DNA of 64,000 nt from Platanthera guangdongensis (taxonomy: Eukaryota; Streptophyta; Magnoliopsida; Asparagales; Orchidaceae). Of this stretch, positions 20,958 through 33,092 are shown piece after piece. How positions within the stretch are numbered: position 1 is the stretch's first letter; each line of letters begins with the position of its first letter. Made by a program: the position numbers and the translations under genes. The notes beneath the pieces are model-generated. The model saw only the letters and a list, made by a program, of their open reading frames with translations. It ran no database searches and was not told the origin of the DNA. The stretch covers positions 184,082,375-184,146,374 of the forward strand of contig CM077150.1 in NCBI GenBank assembly GCA_039583875.1, read 5' to 3'.

Positions 20958-23900
20958 TCACTTCTTCTCTTTGCCTTTAACCATTTTGATTTCTCTGTTA
21001 GGGTTCAGGGCTTCTTTGTTGGACCTGGTGTCATCTGCTGCACCCAAGTAAGTTTGCTTTGAAGACCTGGGAACCACAGCAGCAGGATGCAACTCCATAT
21101 ATCTCTCAGCATCAAAGAATTTGCTGGAAGCATATTTCGCCAGTTCTTTTTGTCTTTGCTCTGACATTGTAGAAATATTTGAAGTGTCTAAACCTTGATC
21201 TCTGGCTTTCTTGATCTGATCTAGTGCAGCCAGTTCCTTCATCCTAGCAGTCCAAGAAGATGGATTATTCTCAGGGTCCTCAAAAGGTACAGGTGGTTCA
21301 TACCTGTTGGAAGGATTATCTTGAGGAGGCCTGGCAGACACAGTTTCTTTTAGCTTGTAGGGGAAAGGACCTGATGATGTATCAGAAGAACCATGTCCTC
21401 CCCTGGAATATGGATGCTGCCTGGAATACCCTTTGGAATAATCTTGAAAATCTCTTTGATTACCCCTGTATCCTCCTCTCCTAGAATATGAACCCCTAGA
21501 TTGGCCTTCCCTTTGGTAGGATCTAGCATGGGGTTGATAGGGAGCTTGGCTTCTAGCTGGGGCTTGACTTGCAGAGCTTCCACCTGCACCTGCATCAGGA
21601 GGAGGTGGTGGAGGAGGATGAGGGTGCTGGAACTGGGAGGAGCCCTTTTCATACATTCTCTTCTTCTTCATGGCTTTCAGCTGATTTTTAGAATATTGCA
21701 TCCAATGTTCTGTAATTGGGCAGTTATGCAGAATGTAATAAGGAATATCATTATCATCCTTGACTTTTGCAGGAGGAACCCTTTTCATTGCCTTGCTCCT
21801 AGCCTTCCTTTTCCTTGCAATAGTGGCAGAAGAGTCATCAGAGTCTGTCTTGAACTCATCAGATTCAGAACTCTGGTCATCATATAGAGCATCAATTCTC
21901 TTCATCAATTCTTTCTTCAGTTGAATAGCAGCAGATGGGGCAGCAGATGCAGAGGGTGCAGCAGGAGAAAATACAGCAGCAGCAATAGATACTGGAGTAG
22001 TGACAGCAGCAGTAACAGCAGTAACATCATCAAAATCTGCAGCAGGCTCAAAAACAGTGGCCTCTGTCATCAGAAGATCCTTGCAAATTGGCTCATCAGA
22101 AGCAATTGGGATTTCAGCAGCAGTGTGAACAATCTCAGTAGTATCAACAATTTCAGAAGCAGATTCAGTCTTTTCTTTAACAACAGCAGCAGCAACATCT
22201 TCAGTAGCAGCAAGCACTGAATGTACAAATGCAGAGATAGCGCTAGGGTCACAGCAAGAGAAAGGCACCAGTGCCTTGGATAAATCTTCTGGGGGCTGGA
22301 CAGCATTAACCTCTGGGAGATAGCTGAAGAAGGCAGTATCAAAGGCAGAAAGCAAAGACCTTAGGTCTATTGCCAGAACTGCAGTAGGAGTCTGACATTC
22401 TGGAGGCACAGCAACAGTAGCAGAAGGGGCAGCAGACACAGAAACATCAGCAGCAGCAGCAGTATCATCAGCAGCAGGAGCAGAAACAGCAGCAGCAACA
22501 GCATGAAGGCTTGCTTCATAGGGCATCTCCCCCTGCCTAGATGCAGATACATCTGTATCAAGGCAAACTGCTGGTGGTGCTGCCTGAGGAAGGAGGGAGG
22601 AAAGCCTGGCAGAGAGGGCTGCCACTGACAAGTGTAGAGGAGCCAATGAGGTCTCCAAGAGTAGAGACAGCCTGGGGGCAATTAGCTCATACAACCTGTC
22701 AGCTAGGGCTGAGAGGTCTACTTGCTCAACTGCTGGAGCAGAGGTAGATGGAATAGGAATAGCTGAAAATGCTGGAAGTGGAGGGCTAGAGAGTGGTGGT
22801 ATGGATGGCTGAGGTGTTGGGATGGTGGATATGGAGGACAAGGGGATGGAGATGGATGGAGTGAAGGTTGGTTGATCAATGATGTGGTGGAGGAGATCTT
22901 GGAATGAAGTGGAGGTGGAGGGTAAATCAGGAAGAGATGAGGGGGATTCATCCATGTAGGATTCATCCAGGAGGGTGAAGGATGGTATGGATGGTGATGA
23001 TGTGATATCTGGTGGAGGGTAGGAGAATAGTGGTAGGAAGTGGTCTTCTGGTGGAGGTAGAATGGGGTCTGGAGATGGAGTTGATGTTGGAGAGGGGCTG
23101 GATATGGTAATGTGGATGGAGCTGGAGTGGTGGATGGAAGAGGTAGGGTTGAAATTGGAGGAGGAGGAGAGGCAGCAACAGCAGCAGCCAGGTCTTCTGC
23201 AGGAGCAGAGACCTGTGGGAGAGTGACTCTTGGAGTCCTTGTGCCTGAAGGAGCACTTGAAGAGGGCCTGCTAGGCTTGCTTATTTGCCTATCCCACTTG
23301 CCAAAGAGGGCACAGGTAAGTCTCTTGGAGGCATTGATGTGAACTCCAGAGGAGACCAGCAAGGCAGGGCACTTGGTCTGCAGGAAAACTCCAAGAATCC
23401 TTCCAAAATTAACAAAACCTTTGTTTATTTTCTTCTTGATGAGGTCAAAGAACACCTCTTCCCAGTTCAAACTTTTCTTATCCACCAGAGCTCCCATGAT
23501 ACAGAGCTGATGTCTGGATATAGTGTCATGAGCAGAGTGCTTTGCAAGAAGCACTTTCCCTACCACATCTGCTAGGAACCTGTATTCAACAGACAGATTC
23601 CTCTTGAATAGCTTGCTAGGGTTTCCCTCTGGATGACCCATCCTGGCAAGCAGGTCAGAAAACTCCTCTCCAGATAACTCAGCAGATTTTTCTCCATTTC
23701 TCAGTCCAAAAACCTCTGTTAAAATTGTGGGGGTCAAGGGTACCTGAGTTCCAGCAATAGACCCAACTATTGTGTTGTTGTCTAGATTATGAGCAGTATA
23801 GACCCATTCCTTGATTTCATCTGAGGCCAGCTTTATCCTGGTGGTCATTAGGGCAGACAGATTTTGATCCTTGAATAAACCCAGTATGTCTTGGAAAATC

Positions 23901-23986
23901 TGATCAGTAGTGTTGAAAGATTCCAGATCAATGTCAAAGCCTACATCAAACTTCATTGCAGCTAGGACAGCAACTGACACAGCCAT
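20958..23986 (-). pseudogene. Element B accessory ORF (aORF), one frameshift
   Basis: About 1,010 codons, broken by a one-base change near 23108. The G copy, which stays in one frame over the same segment, shows that the two reading frames belong to one protein. The N-terminal domain (to about residue 240) has FLADVVGKVLLAKHSAHDTI, LNWEEVFFDLIKKKI, FGRILGVFLQTK and ALFGKWDRQI, matching the A and H aORFs. A Pro/Ser-rich and then Ala/Val-rich low-complexity region follows. Then come a basic stretch (ATIARKRKARSKAMKRVPPA), an Arg/Gly/Tyr-rich part and a Lys-rich C-terminus. No membrane segment. It starts 494 bases after pol, behind its own motif array and TATA box. Function unknown. Confidence 0.75.
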
Positions 23987-24096
23987 TGTACCTGCAAAAA
24001 CTTAACAAACAAAATGACCAAGCGTAGAACTGTTTGGAGGGAAGAGAATTCTTGCAGAGAAATCGAAAGCGCAAAAGAGAACGACGGCGAAAAATG

Positions 24097-24400
24097 AGTT
24101 TTATATTAGGGTTCGACGCAGAATTGGAAAGATCGTTGAACTAAGTTCGACGATCGAGGCTTCTAAAGGAATCTGAAGAGACTCCAACATCGTCGATCTC
24201 CGTTCGACGATCTTGGAGAGCGTCGAGCTCCGTTCGATGATCGTTCAGTGAACAAAATCGTCGAGCGTCGTTCGACGATCGTTGACCGGAAGAGATAGTT
24301 CATACTATCTAAGAGGTGCTGAACTCAGTTCGACGATTCTGGAAATCGTCGATCTCCGTTCGACGATCTTTGGGGAAATCGTCGAGCGCAGTTCAGAGAT
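24097..24400 (-). promoter_or_regulatory. Motif array and TATA box before the element B aORF
   Basis: The interval between pol (ends 24480) and the aORF ATG (23986) holds about ten copies of the family motif (aacgtcgatc, gttcgacgatc, cgtcgagc) at 24115-24400. It is followed, in element orientation, by aatataaaac at about 24098-24107, some 115 bases before the ATG. The motif is the one found in the B LTR. Order and spacing suggest a separate promoter for the aORF. Confidence 0.7.
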
Positions 24401-24479
24401 CAGAAAAATTCTAGACACTAAGAAAAATCAGAATTTTTGCCTAGTCTTGGTCAATTTTTAGCTTTCAAAATCATGGAGA

Positions 24480-27400
24480 TTATTTAAGGCTTCCTCCATC
24501 TAACATTCCTAACTGATTTAGGAAGAAGGTGTGTTTCTTTTCATCCAAAGGCTTGGTGAAAATATCTCCCCTTTGTAAATCAGTTGGGATATATTGTAAT
24601 TCAATTTTGTTCTTTTCAACATTATCCCTTAAGAAGTGATGCCTAATCTCTATGTGTTTTGTCCTACTATGGAGGACTGGATTTTGAGCTATGGAAATAA
24701 CACTTGTATTGTCACAAAAGATTTTAGACTTCTCTAAGTTGTAACCATAGTCTAGGAGTTGGTTTTGAATCCACAATATTTGTGAACAACAACTGCCTGC
24801 AGCCATATATTCAGCTTCAGCAGTTGAAGTTGACACAGATGTTTGTTTCTTACTAAACCAAGAGACAAGTCTGTCACCAAGGAACTGACAAGTTCCACTG
24901 GTGTTTTTCCTGTCAATTATGCATCCAGCATAATCAGCATCAGAGAATCCAGTTAACTCAAATGCTGAATCTTTTGGATACCAGAGGCCTAGATTTGGAC
25001 AACTTTTAACATACCTGAGAATCATCTTTACTAATGTTAGGTGTGACTCTCTAGGTCTTACTTGGAACCTAGCACATATACATGTAGCAAACATTATATC
25101 TGGTCTACTAGCTGTAAGGTACAGTAAAGAGCCAATCATTGCTCTATATGTTGTCTGATCAACAGGTTTCCCATGTTCATCAGCATCCAATACATCATTG
25201 GTAGGCATGGGTGTTTTCATACAAGATGCCTCAGATATACCAAATTTCTTTACCAGTTCATTAGCATGTTTGGTTTGAGAAATAAAGATGCCTTCAGCAT
25301 GTTGTTTGACTTGCTATCCTAGGAAGAAGGATAGCTCACCCATGCTACTCATCTCAAATTTATAATGCATCAGGTTAGAAAACCTTCTACACAATTTTGA
25401 GTCAGTAGAACCAAAAATGATATCGTCTACATAAATTTGTACTAGTAGGGTATGGGACTTATGGGTTCTGATAAAAAGAGTTTGGTCTACTCTACCCCTT
25501 ATAAAACCATTTTCCAAGAGAAAGCATGCTAGGGTCTCATACCATGCTCTAGGAGCTTGCTTGAGACCATATAATGCTTTGTTCAGTCTAAAAACATAAT
25601 CATGAAGAGTTGGAGAGATAAAACCTGGAGGTTGTCTGACATAGACTTCCTCTTTGATGTCTCCATTTAAGAAGGCACTTTTGACATCCATCTGATATAC
25701 TTTGAAGCCTTTGTGAGCTGCATAAGCTAGAAAAATCCTGATGGCTTCTAATCTTGCAACTGGTGCAAAGGTCTGGTCGTAGTCGATTCCTTCTTCTTGA
25801 GAGTATCCTTGAGCAACTAGCCTTGTCTTGTTCCTTATAATTACTCCTTGATCATCCAGTTTGTTTCTGAATACCCATTTTGTTCCAACAATGGAATGAT
25901 CCTTAGGCTTTGGCACTAGTTCCCATACTTTGTTCCTCTCAAATTGATGCAATTCCTCTTGCATTGCAATGATCCAATGTGGATCTTGCTCTGCATCTTG
26001 AATGGACTGAGGTTCAATTTGAGATAGGAAGCAGGTGTGCAACAGGTTTTGGTTGACCTGATTTCTGGTTTGCACACCAGCTGAGATTTCTCCAATTATT
26101 TGGGAAATTGGATGGTCTCTTGATGTTACTAAATCAACAGGGGGTGTTGATTGTTCACCAACCTGTGTTGTTGTTTCCTCTTGTGGTACAACAACTGGCT
26201 CTTCAGATTGTGCTTCAATATGTGAGGCATTCCCTTCATCTTCACTGCTTTCTTCTTCTTGAGCAACATGTAACTTGTTCATATCTTCAACTAGAGAGAG
26301 TTCCTGCAAAGGTTCTATGGTAGAAGAAATCTTCTCCTTGAAAGACATGTTAGTTTCATCAAAAGAAATATGAACAGATTCCTCAATTTTCAAGGATGAT
26401 TTATTATAGATCCTATAGGCCTTGCTGATCATGGAGTATCCCAGAAACACTCCTTCATCAGCTTTGGCTTGAAATTTTGCTAAATATTTCTTGTCATTAT
26501 TGTGAATATAGCAAATACAACCAAAAATTCTAAAATAGTCAACTTTAGGTTTCTTCCCTTTGATTAATTCATAGGGAGTCTTTCCCTTTAGTTTATGTAT
26601 CAGACTTCTGTTCAGCACATAGTTGGAGGTGTTCACTGCCTCTGCCCAAAAGGATAGAGGTAGATGAGCATCTGACAACAATGTAGTGGCAGATTCAATA
26701 AGGGTTCTATTTTTCCTTTCAGCTACCCCATTTTGTTGAGGAGTTCTAGGAGCTGAGAAAGTATGCATGATCCCTTCACTATGACAGAACACTTGCATAA
26801 GAAGAGAATCAAACTCTGTCCCATGATCACTTCTGATCAGGGCAATGTGAGTATTGAACTCAATCTGTATACATTTGAGAAACTCTGTCAGACACTTAAA
26901 GTTATCAGACTTCTTCCTTAGAAAGAACACCCAAGTGAATCTAGAGAAGTCATCTACGATTACTAAAGTGTAGGATTTCCCTCCTAGGCTTTGTACTGTG
27001 ATGGGTCCAAATAGATCCATGTGTAACAGATACAATATCCTAGGTGAATCACTCTTATTAAGTGACTTAAAACTGTTTTTAGTTTGCTTGCCTAATTGAC
27101 AAACCCTGCAGTGTCCTTCCTTCTTGTAGGGGCCAGAAGGTAGTCCTCTAACAAGGTTGTCCTTGGATAGCCTAGCAATAGTTCTAAGGTTTAGGTGTCC
27201 TAATCTCTTATGCCACAAAACATTTGGTCTATAGACTGAATTAAACAAGCAGATATCTACATTCGTTGAAAGAAAGTCTACTAGGTAGATGTTACCTTTC
27301 CTTTTACCTGTTAACACAGTTGTGTTGTCCTCTGACTTGATTTTGCATAAGGCTTTGCTGAAGGTCACCTGGTAGCCTTCATCACACAGCTGACTGATGC

Positions 27401-27644
27401 TGATTAGGTTGTGCTTCAGTCCTTCCACATATGCTACATTCTTAAAGGTTACTGATCCAATCTGGACTGCACCATATCTTTTAGTCTGTCCAAAGTTGGA
27501 GTCACCAAAGATAACTTTGGGTCCAAGCTTGGCTCTAAAGGAAGTGAGGTTGACCTTATTCCCTGTCATGTGCTTAGAGCACCCACTATCCAAGTACCAT
27601 TGCTGGTTAGATGTTGGATAGGTCTTCACCTGCACATAAAACAA
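24480..27644 (-). pseudogene. Element B pol: protease, integrase, reverse transcriptase, RNase H; one stop
   Basis: About 1,055 codons in one frame, +1 relative to gag. Protease: [14 protein letters not shown] (residues 17-30). Integrase [13 protein letters not shown]...CRVCQLGKQ (147-190). Catalytic core: [14 protein letters not shown] and NGVAERKNR (Asp, Asp, Glu). [20 protein letters not shown] and YVDDIIFGS (about 590-770). After SFFLG a TAG at about 25314-25316 breaks the frame near the end of RT. RNase H continues to 24480 with SDADYAG, STAEAEY and FCDNTS (the acidic triad). All catalytic motifs are preserved, so the copy is recent. Confidence 0.92.
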
Positions 27645-27645
27645 T

Positions 27646-29736
27646 TTACTTGTTTTTGACCCAGTTTACCTTGGGCCTAGGTTGATAGCCTTTAAATTCA
27701 GAAATGAAAGACATCCCAGGTTGACTCTTATATCCTTCAGGATGATATCTCCTTGGAGGTATAATCCATTCAGTATAAGGGTTAAAGGTTTGGGATGAAG
27801 AACCCTTAGGATTCAATTTTGATTTGCCTTTAAACAAGTTTCCAGAGCTCTGACCTCTGTTCGACGATCTTGGAGCTGCGTTCGACGATCTTGGGTCAGA
27901 GCGTCGAGCTCCGTTCGACGGTCGACTATGGATGAGGTCAGGTATATGAGATCGTCGAGCTGCGTTCGAAGACTTTGGATGAGATCGTCGATCTGCGTTC
28001 GACGATTTTTCCTGAGATCGTCGAGCTGCGTTCGGCGATCGTCGATCTTCATTCGACGATCGTCGATCTACGTTCGACGATTTCTGCTGGGACTTAGTTT
28101 TCTGAGGCAGATCAGAATTTTTCCTAGCAACCTCTACAACTCCCTTTCCCTTGTCAGAAATAAACTTGATGGGAGTTGTTAGAATAATAGGTTGGCTGGA
28201 TGAGGCACCCAAGCCCAGTGTACTGTTAAATCTAGAGTTCACTGTGCTTGTGATGTCCATCAGCTTGATGCTTCTCCCATTAAGGGATTCTTCAAGCTTC
28301 TTGGCCTCAGAGAGCTCACTTTTCAGTGTAGCTATCTGTTCCCTACATTTCTCCAACTCCTGAGAGAGTTTGAGGTTTTCTGACTTTAAACCATTGTGTT
28401 CAGATAATTGATTTCTGAGAGAGATAATCTCTTTCTCGGAATTTAGCAGGTCTAAACACAGTGCTTTAAATTCAGATTTAAAATCTTCTGAACTAAAATC
28501 AAAAGAACTAATTACCTGATCTTCTTCAGGTTGAGTCTCTAAGTCTGACTCTGACTCCTCTTCCTCTGAGTTGTGCTGTGAGGCATTGATTGCCATCATG
28601 CAGAACTCCTTTTCTTCTGCATCATCCTCATCATCACTTGAGCTAGAAGAGGCTTCTAACTCCTCTTCTGTCTCACTCCAGGATTCAGCAACAAACCCTT
28701 TTCTTGTATGCTTATTTTTGCTTGAAGAAGGTTTGCCACTTCCATTCCTTTTGGAGTCTTTCTCCTTTCTTCTTTCTTTTCTGTCCCTTCTGTCCTTGAT
28801 CTTGTTCTCTGGACAGTCAGGAACTATGTGCCCTGGTTTCCTGCAACCAAAGCAGATAATATCTTTATTGTTGCTAATGGACTTGTCATACCTTGGCTTG
28901 TCCTGCTCCTTGTATGATCTTCTTCTGAAGTCCTTTCTGGCCATCTTGTAGAATCTTTTGGCCAACAAGCTGAGTAGTTCATCATTGCCTATGCTCTTAT
29001 CTTCAGGCAAATCCTCAGTTGCCTTAAAGGCTATGGTCTTCTCGTTCCTTGTGGCTGGTGAAGCAGCCTTCTGTTCTTCCTCTCTATTCTTGATAAGTAG
29101 CTCATAAGATTTGAGCTTACCCAACAAGGCTTCAGTGGTGATTTCATTCAGACTTCTGGCATCCTTAATTGGCCAGATTCTTGAATCCCAAGTGCTGGGG
29201 AAGCACATTAGGATCTTGTCATTAAGTTCTGTCAGAGAAATCTCTTTGTCCAATGTCCTTAGTTCACTGACAATTAGACTCAATCTGTTGTACATGTCTC
29301 CCACTGACTCAGTCTCTCACTTCTTGAAGTTCTCATATTGGGAGATGAGATGGGATCTTCTGTCCTTTCTCTCATCAGCTGAGCCTGAGACTATTTCTGA
29401 GAGCTTGTCCCAAATCTCCTTGGCTGAATTGCATTCAGCTACCTTTTGAAATATATCATCTGACATTGTCTGGGCTAGAATGTTCATAGCCTTGGCATCA
29501 GCTACTTTCCATTTTTTGATGTCAGCATCTGTTCCTGATGGAGGTGGAACAGCATTTGTGCTTGTGCTCTCTGGGGGTCTTGGACACACTGTTAAAACAG
29601 AATTAAAAATATCTTCGTCAATGGAATTCATGTAAAGTCTAATCCTTGCTTTCCAAAGTGCAAACTTGGAAAGATTGCACATTGGAGGTCTGGTGCTAGC
29701 ATAATCTTTATTTTGGGCCATGATTTGTGCAAACAA
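27646..29736 (-). pseudogene. Element B gag, one in-frame stop
   Basis: ATG at 29736, 100 bases after the primer site. Residues 1-139 include CNLSKFALWKARIRLYMNSI and the start of the gag core. A TGA at about 29314-29316 follows, and the same frame continues to 27646. An intact zinc knuckle CFGCRKPGHIVPDC lies near 28855-28815. A long acidic and coiled-coil part follows. Residues near 27845-28082 are a SSNADRRS-type peptide repeat encoded by the family DNA motif. The protein ends [11 protein letters not shown]. Pol begins in the +1 frame just after the stop, past a pyrimidine-rich stretch ending in tgcag. Confidence 0.9.
27845..28082 (-). repeat. Family motif array inside the gag coding frame of element B
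   Basis: About nine copies of tcgtcgaacgcagatcgacg and variants, read in frame as SSNADRRS, SSNEDRRS, SPNAARRS and similar. The DNA motif equals the palindrome of the LTR and of the aORF promoter in the same element. Confidence 0.9.
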
Positions 29737-29836
29737 AAACTAATAATAAAATACAGAAGAAAAACAGATCTAGTTTGGGATCTTGGGGTTCAGGTGTTAG
29801 CCTGTACAACCAATCAGATATGGTATGTTTAACCAA

Positions 29837-29854
29837 CCTGGCTTTGATACCAAT
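29837..29854 (-). promoter_or_regulatory. Primer binding site of element B (initiator Met tRNA)
   Basis: Minus strand reads attggtatcaaagccagg next to the LTR end; TGGTATC-AAGCC is the expected site with one change. Confidence 0.8.
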
Positions 29855-31369
29855 TGAAAGAGCAACTAGATCTGATATACTCTAGAGGGGGGTGAATAGA
29901 GTATATGGTGCTTTAAAACTTTTACAAGCTTTTACAACAATTGTTGTAGTAAGTGTAAGCAGGGAAGCAATAAAGACTCTAACCACAATACTAAGGTAAA
30001 CAAAAACTAATCACAGACAAATCAAGGCCAGAAACAAAAAGTAAACAAGCAGAACCAGAAGACACAAGGAAATATAGTGGTTCCCCAAACTTGGGTACAT
30101 CCACTCTTCTACCACCCTAGGTAGGAATCCACTGCAGGATGAGTTGATCAGGTGTCCTGGGCACCAATGAGCTTTTGATAAGGTGCTCAAAAACCAAAGC
30201 AGATTTTTTGATCAGGTGTCTTGCCACCAATGAGCTTTTGACAAGGTGCTCAAAACCAGGTTCAAACTTTTGAAGTGAGTTTGAAAAACCCTTTACAGAG
30301 TGGGTGTGAGAGAGTGATGGAAGTCTTCTCTTTCTCAAGCAACTGAGAAGACTATGTGGATTGATGTCAAAGCTCCCCCTGAATCCTTGAAATCTTTATA
30401 AAGAAAAGCTTTGCTTGAGGGTGATAGGCCTTCAAATATTGAACTCCAGCAATGGATGATTTCAGCAATGGCTGAAATGTTGAGTGTCTGGAGTCTTGAA
30501 ATGATGTTGGCCTTGAACACTTTGAAAGATGAAGAGATCTGAAGATTTGAAAACTAGATCTCCTTGGATGAGTGTTCTTCAGAATTCTTTTTGATAGAAG
30601 ATTTTTGAGTATTTTTTTGTAATCTGTATTGTGTGTGCTCTGTCTTGTTCTACTTTTTGATTCAAAAACCATTCTGTCTTTTATTCTCTGTTCCAGAATA
30701 GAATATCATTCTCTGTCAAGGATAGCCGTTGGTCTGCATTGATTGCATCCTTAATTGTATAATCTCTTCTGAAGGAAAGTCTACAGAATTATTCCTTGGA
30801 AAATCCCTTGAAACTTGGTCCAGAATTGAATGTAAACGGCTAGCAAATCTCTGAATTAATTGCAGAATAACTCTTAACTGATTTGAATTTGAATTCTGGA
30901 AGTTATCTGAAATCGTCGAACTGAGCTCTGCTATCGTCGAGCTGAGCTCAGCGATCAGGAAATCTTAAGCAGAAAAAATATCGTCGATCTGAGCTCAAAG
31001 ATCGTCGAACTGAGCTCAGAGATAAAGATCCAAAGCAGAGTCAAAATCGTCGAACTGAGCTCACCGATCGTCGAATGGAGTTCGACGATATTATGAAGTT
31101 GAGCTCAGCGATCGTCGAATGGAGTTCAACGATCTGTCGATGTTGAGCTAGACGATCGTCGATCGGAGTTCGACGAATCGTCGTGCTGAGCTCGACGATC
31201 AGACTTAGTCTCCAGATAGAAAAACTTGGTCTTCAGGGCAGCTTCCAAACCTAGACTTCTAACCCTTAGACTCAATTCTAATTGACCTTTTAAGCTATAC
31301 AGGAGGTCAAATAAAGGTTCCTAGAGACATAGTGATCCTGACCCAAATTAGTAATAGGGTGTTCCAACA
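29855..31369 (-). repeat. 5' LTR of element B (1,515 bp)
   Basis: Same length as the 3' LTR with few substitutions. Motif array at 30910-31205. U5 stem at 29875-29906 and hairpin at 30077-30104. Right end TTCCAACA followed by the TSD CACTA. Confidence 0.95.
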
Positions 31370-32601
31370 CACTAGTGATTCTCGCCGACTCTTTCCGGCT
31401 ACCTCAAAACGGTGCCAAGTAAGATTCGGCGAGAATCACTAATGATTCTCGCCGAACCCATCGCTGAGCAGATCATGAATACCAAGTAATATTCGTGGAG
31501 AATCACTAAGTGATTCGGCGAGAATCACTAGTGATTCTCGACGAATCGTCGAGAATCACTAACTGATTCTCGCCGATTCGTCGAGAATCACCTGCGATTC
31601 TCGCCGATTTTTACTTGGCGTTTTCTCTGGAAGCTGCTGGACCGGATTCTGCCGCTGGACTATTTTGAACCGGTTTTCGGGTTTCTACGTGTGGGACCCA
31701 CAACGGTCATATTGTAAGTGTCTACAATATATAAATATATGGGTATTTTTGAACAGTAAGCTGAGCGAAGAAAAACCGAAACACGCGAGACGCGACGTGA
31801 CCTAGATCGCCGTTTCCGCTCCGCCGCCGCCACCGCCGCTCGCGCTAAGTTGTTCGCCAGTAGATCGTGGTTTTGCCTAGATCCTCCTGCGGCAGAAGCC
31901 TAGCTAAGCTCAGCGTCTCACGAGTCTAACCGGAGATCTCTTGTCTCTCGATTTGTAGATCGGGAAATCCTTCCCCATCCGAATCGATCGAGACGATTGA
32001 TCCTAGTGTGACCATTGGTAGACCTAGCTAGCTTCACGACGAAGTTTGGATCTCTAAAGTACAGCAGCCGCATATCGTCATCGCCGCCGATCCCGTGAAC
32101 CTTGCCTCCACCCATCTTACCTTCGCCGGTTCCGGGGAGATCCTCTCTAAGAGAGATCTAGGGTTGTGGACTCTTTGTGGACTTCAAGAACACGTCGTCA
32201 ACAAAGAGGGACACCTTAGTCTCCAAACGAAGTTTGTATCTCGTGTACATTCTAGTCTTACTTTTGTTGTAAAGGAACGTTTGTTCCGTGTTGTAAGGGT
32301 TGGGTGCAACCCGGTTTGTGGGAGTGTTGACTCCTACGTGTGGAAGGGTTCCTTCCGATAGTGCAAGGATTGGATTTCAATCCTGTTGGAGAAGTGACCG
32401 AGTCGTCCCTTGTTGGGAGATAGGTCGAAGGGGGAAAGTGGATGTACCCAAGTCGGGGAACCACTATAAATTGTCTGTGTATTCTGTGTGTTGTGCTGTT
32501 TATTTTTATTGAACCGGTACAATCTTAAATTCCGCAAAAACGCTGCACGTCACCTATTCCACCCCCATAGGTGAAGATAGTGGACACTAGGTGAACTTTT
32601 A
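31370..32601 (+). repeat. 3' LTR of element A, right part
   Basis: Continues the LTR split at 19274. Rest of the palindrome array at 31370-31612, hairpin at 32439-32465, second stem at 32550-32574. It ends CTTTTA, where the 5' copy ends CTTTCA, so the terminal CA is mutated to TA, then TSD GGGCC. Confidence 0.92.
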
Positions 32602-32859
32602 GGGCCCGACTAATCTTCCATCGCGCCTGGCAAAGCATCGTATAGCGGCGTTGCATAGGAGTAGTTGTTAGCCTTTTATTTTCTGTTTCCGGAAATATCC
32701 AAACCCCCCTCTTAGTTAGCTCCGACCTAAGGACTCCAATCTCAAGTCCTCCTCAAAATTTACTCCACCTTACTGTGTTCCTTGAGAGATCGATACTTGG
32801 GAAAGCCCCCATTTTATATTACTTGTGCGACCGGTTCACTGCCATGATCTTACGCATCA
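32602..32859 (+). repeat. 5' LTR of element C, right part
   Basis: Continues the LTR cut at 11709 and matches the end of 37465-37726. Ends ACGCATCA. The first five bases are the second copy of the GGGCC duplication made by element A. Confidence 0.9.
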
Positions 32860-32862
32860 AGT

Positions 32863-32882
32863 TTTTGGCATCGTTGCCGGGG
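32863..32882 (+). promoter_or_regulatory. Primer binding site of element C
   Basis: ttttggcatcgttgccgggg just after the LTR. TGGC-CGTTGCCGGGGA is the typical wording of Athila/Tat-type gypsy elements (commonly assigned to tRNA-Asp), here with one change. Confidence 0.7.
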
Positions 32883-33092
32883 AACACAGTCGTGTGAGTT
32901 TTTGGAGAGGGAGATAATAGATTGAAGCCCTTTTTCATTTGTGCATATCATTTTTTTTATTTGCTTTGGTTATTAGAATTTTTATTTTGCTTATTTCTTT
33001 TTTCCCTTTTCTGATTTTTGATTTAGATAGCAGATCCGTGTTATTTTTATTTTAGCTGTGTAGTACTTTTTCAGCAATTATTTTTGTTCGCG

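Larger units (their letters stand above)
19275..31369 (-). mobile_element. Element B: nearly complete SIRE-type copia retrotransposon
   Basis: 12,095 bp, minus strand. Both LTRs are 1,515 bp and almost identical. The TSD CACTA is perfect. In element order: 5' LTR (29855-31369), primer site, gag, pol (protease, integrase, RT, RNase H), a motif array with TATA box, aORF, polypurine tract, 3' LTR (19275-20789). Visible breaks are one stop in gag, one stop in pol and one frameshift in the aORF. It is the youngest layer of the D-C-A-B nest and the best guide to the group. Confidence 0.95.

Noticed and set aside
24097..24400. Pre-aORF motif block of B as a leftover LTR fragment
   Set aside because: Apart from the motif it has no LTR sequence around it, and the TATA box and ATG spacing are specific to this site.
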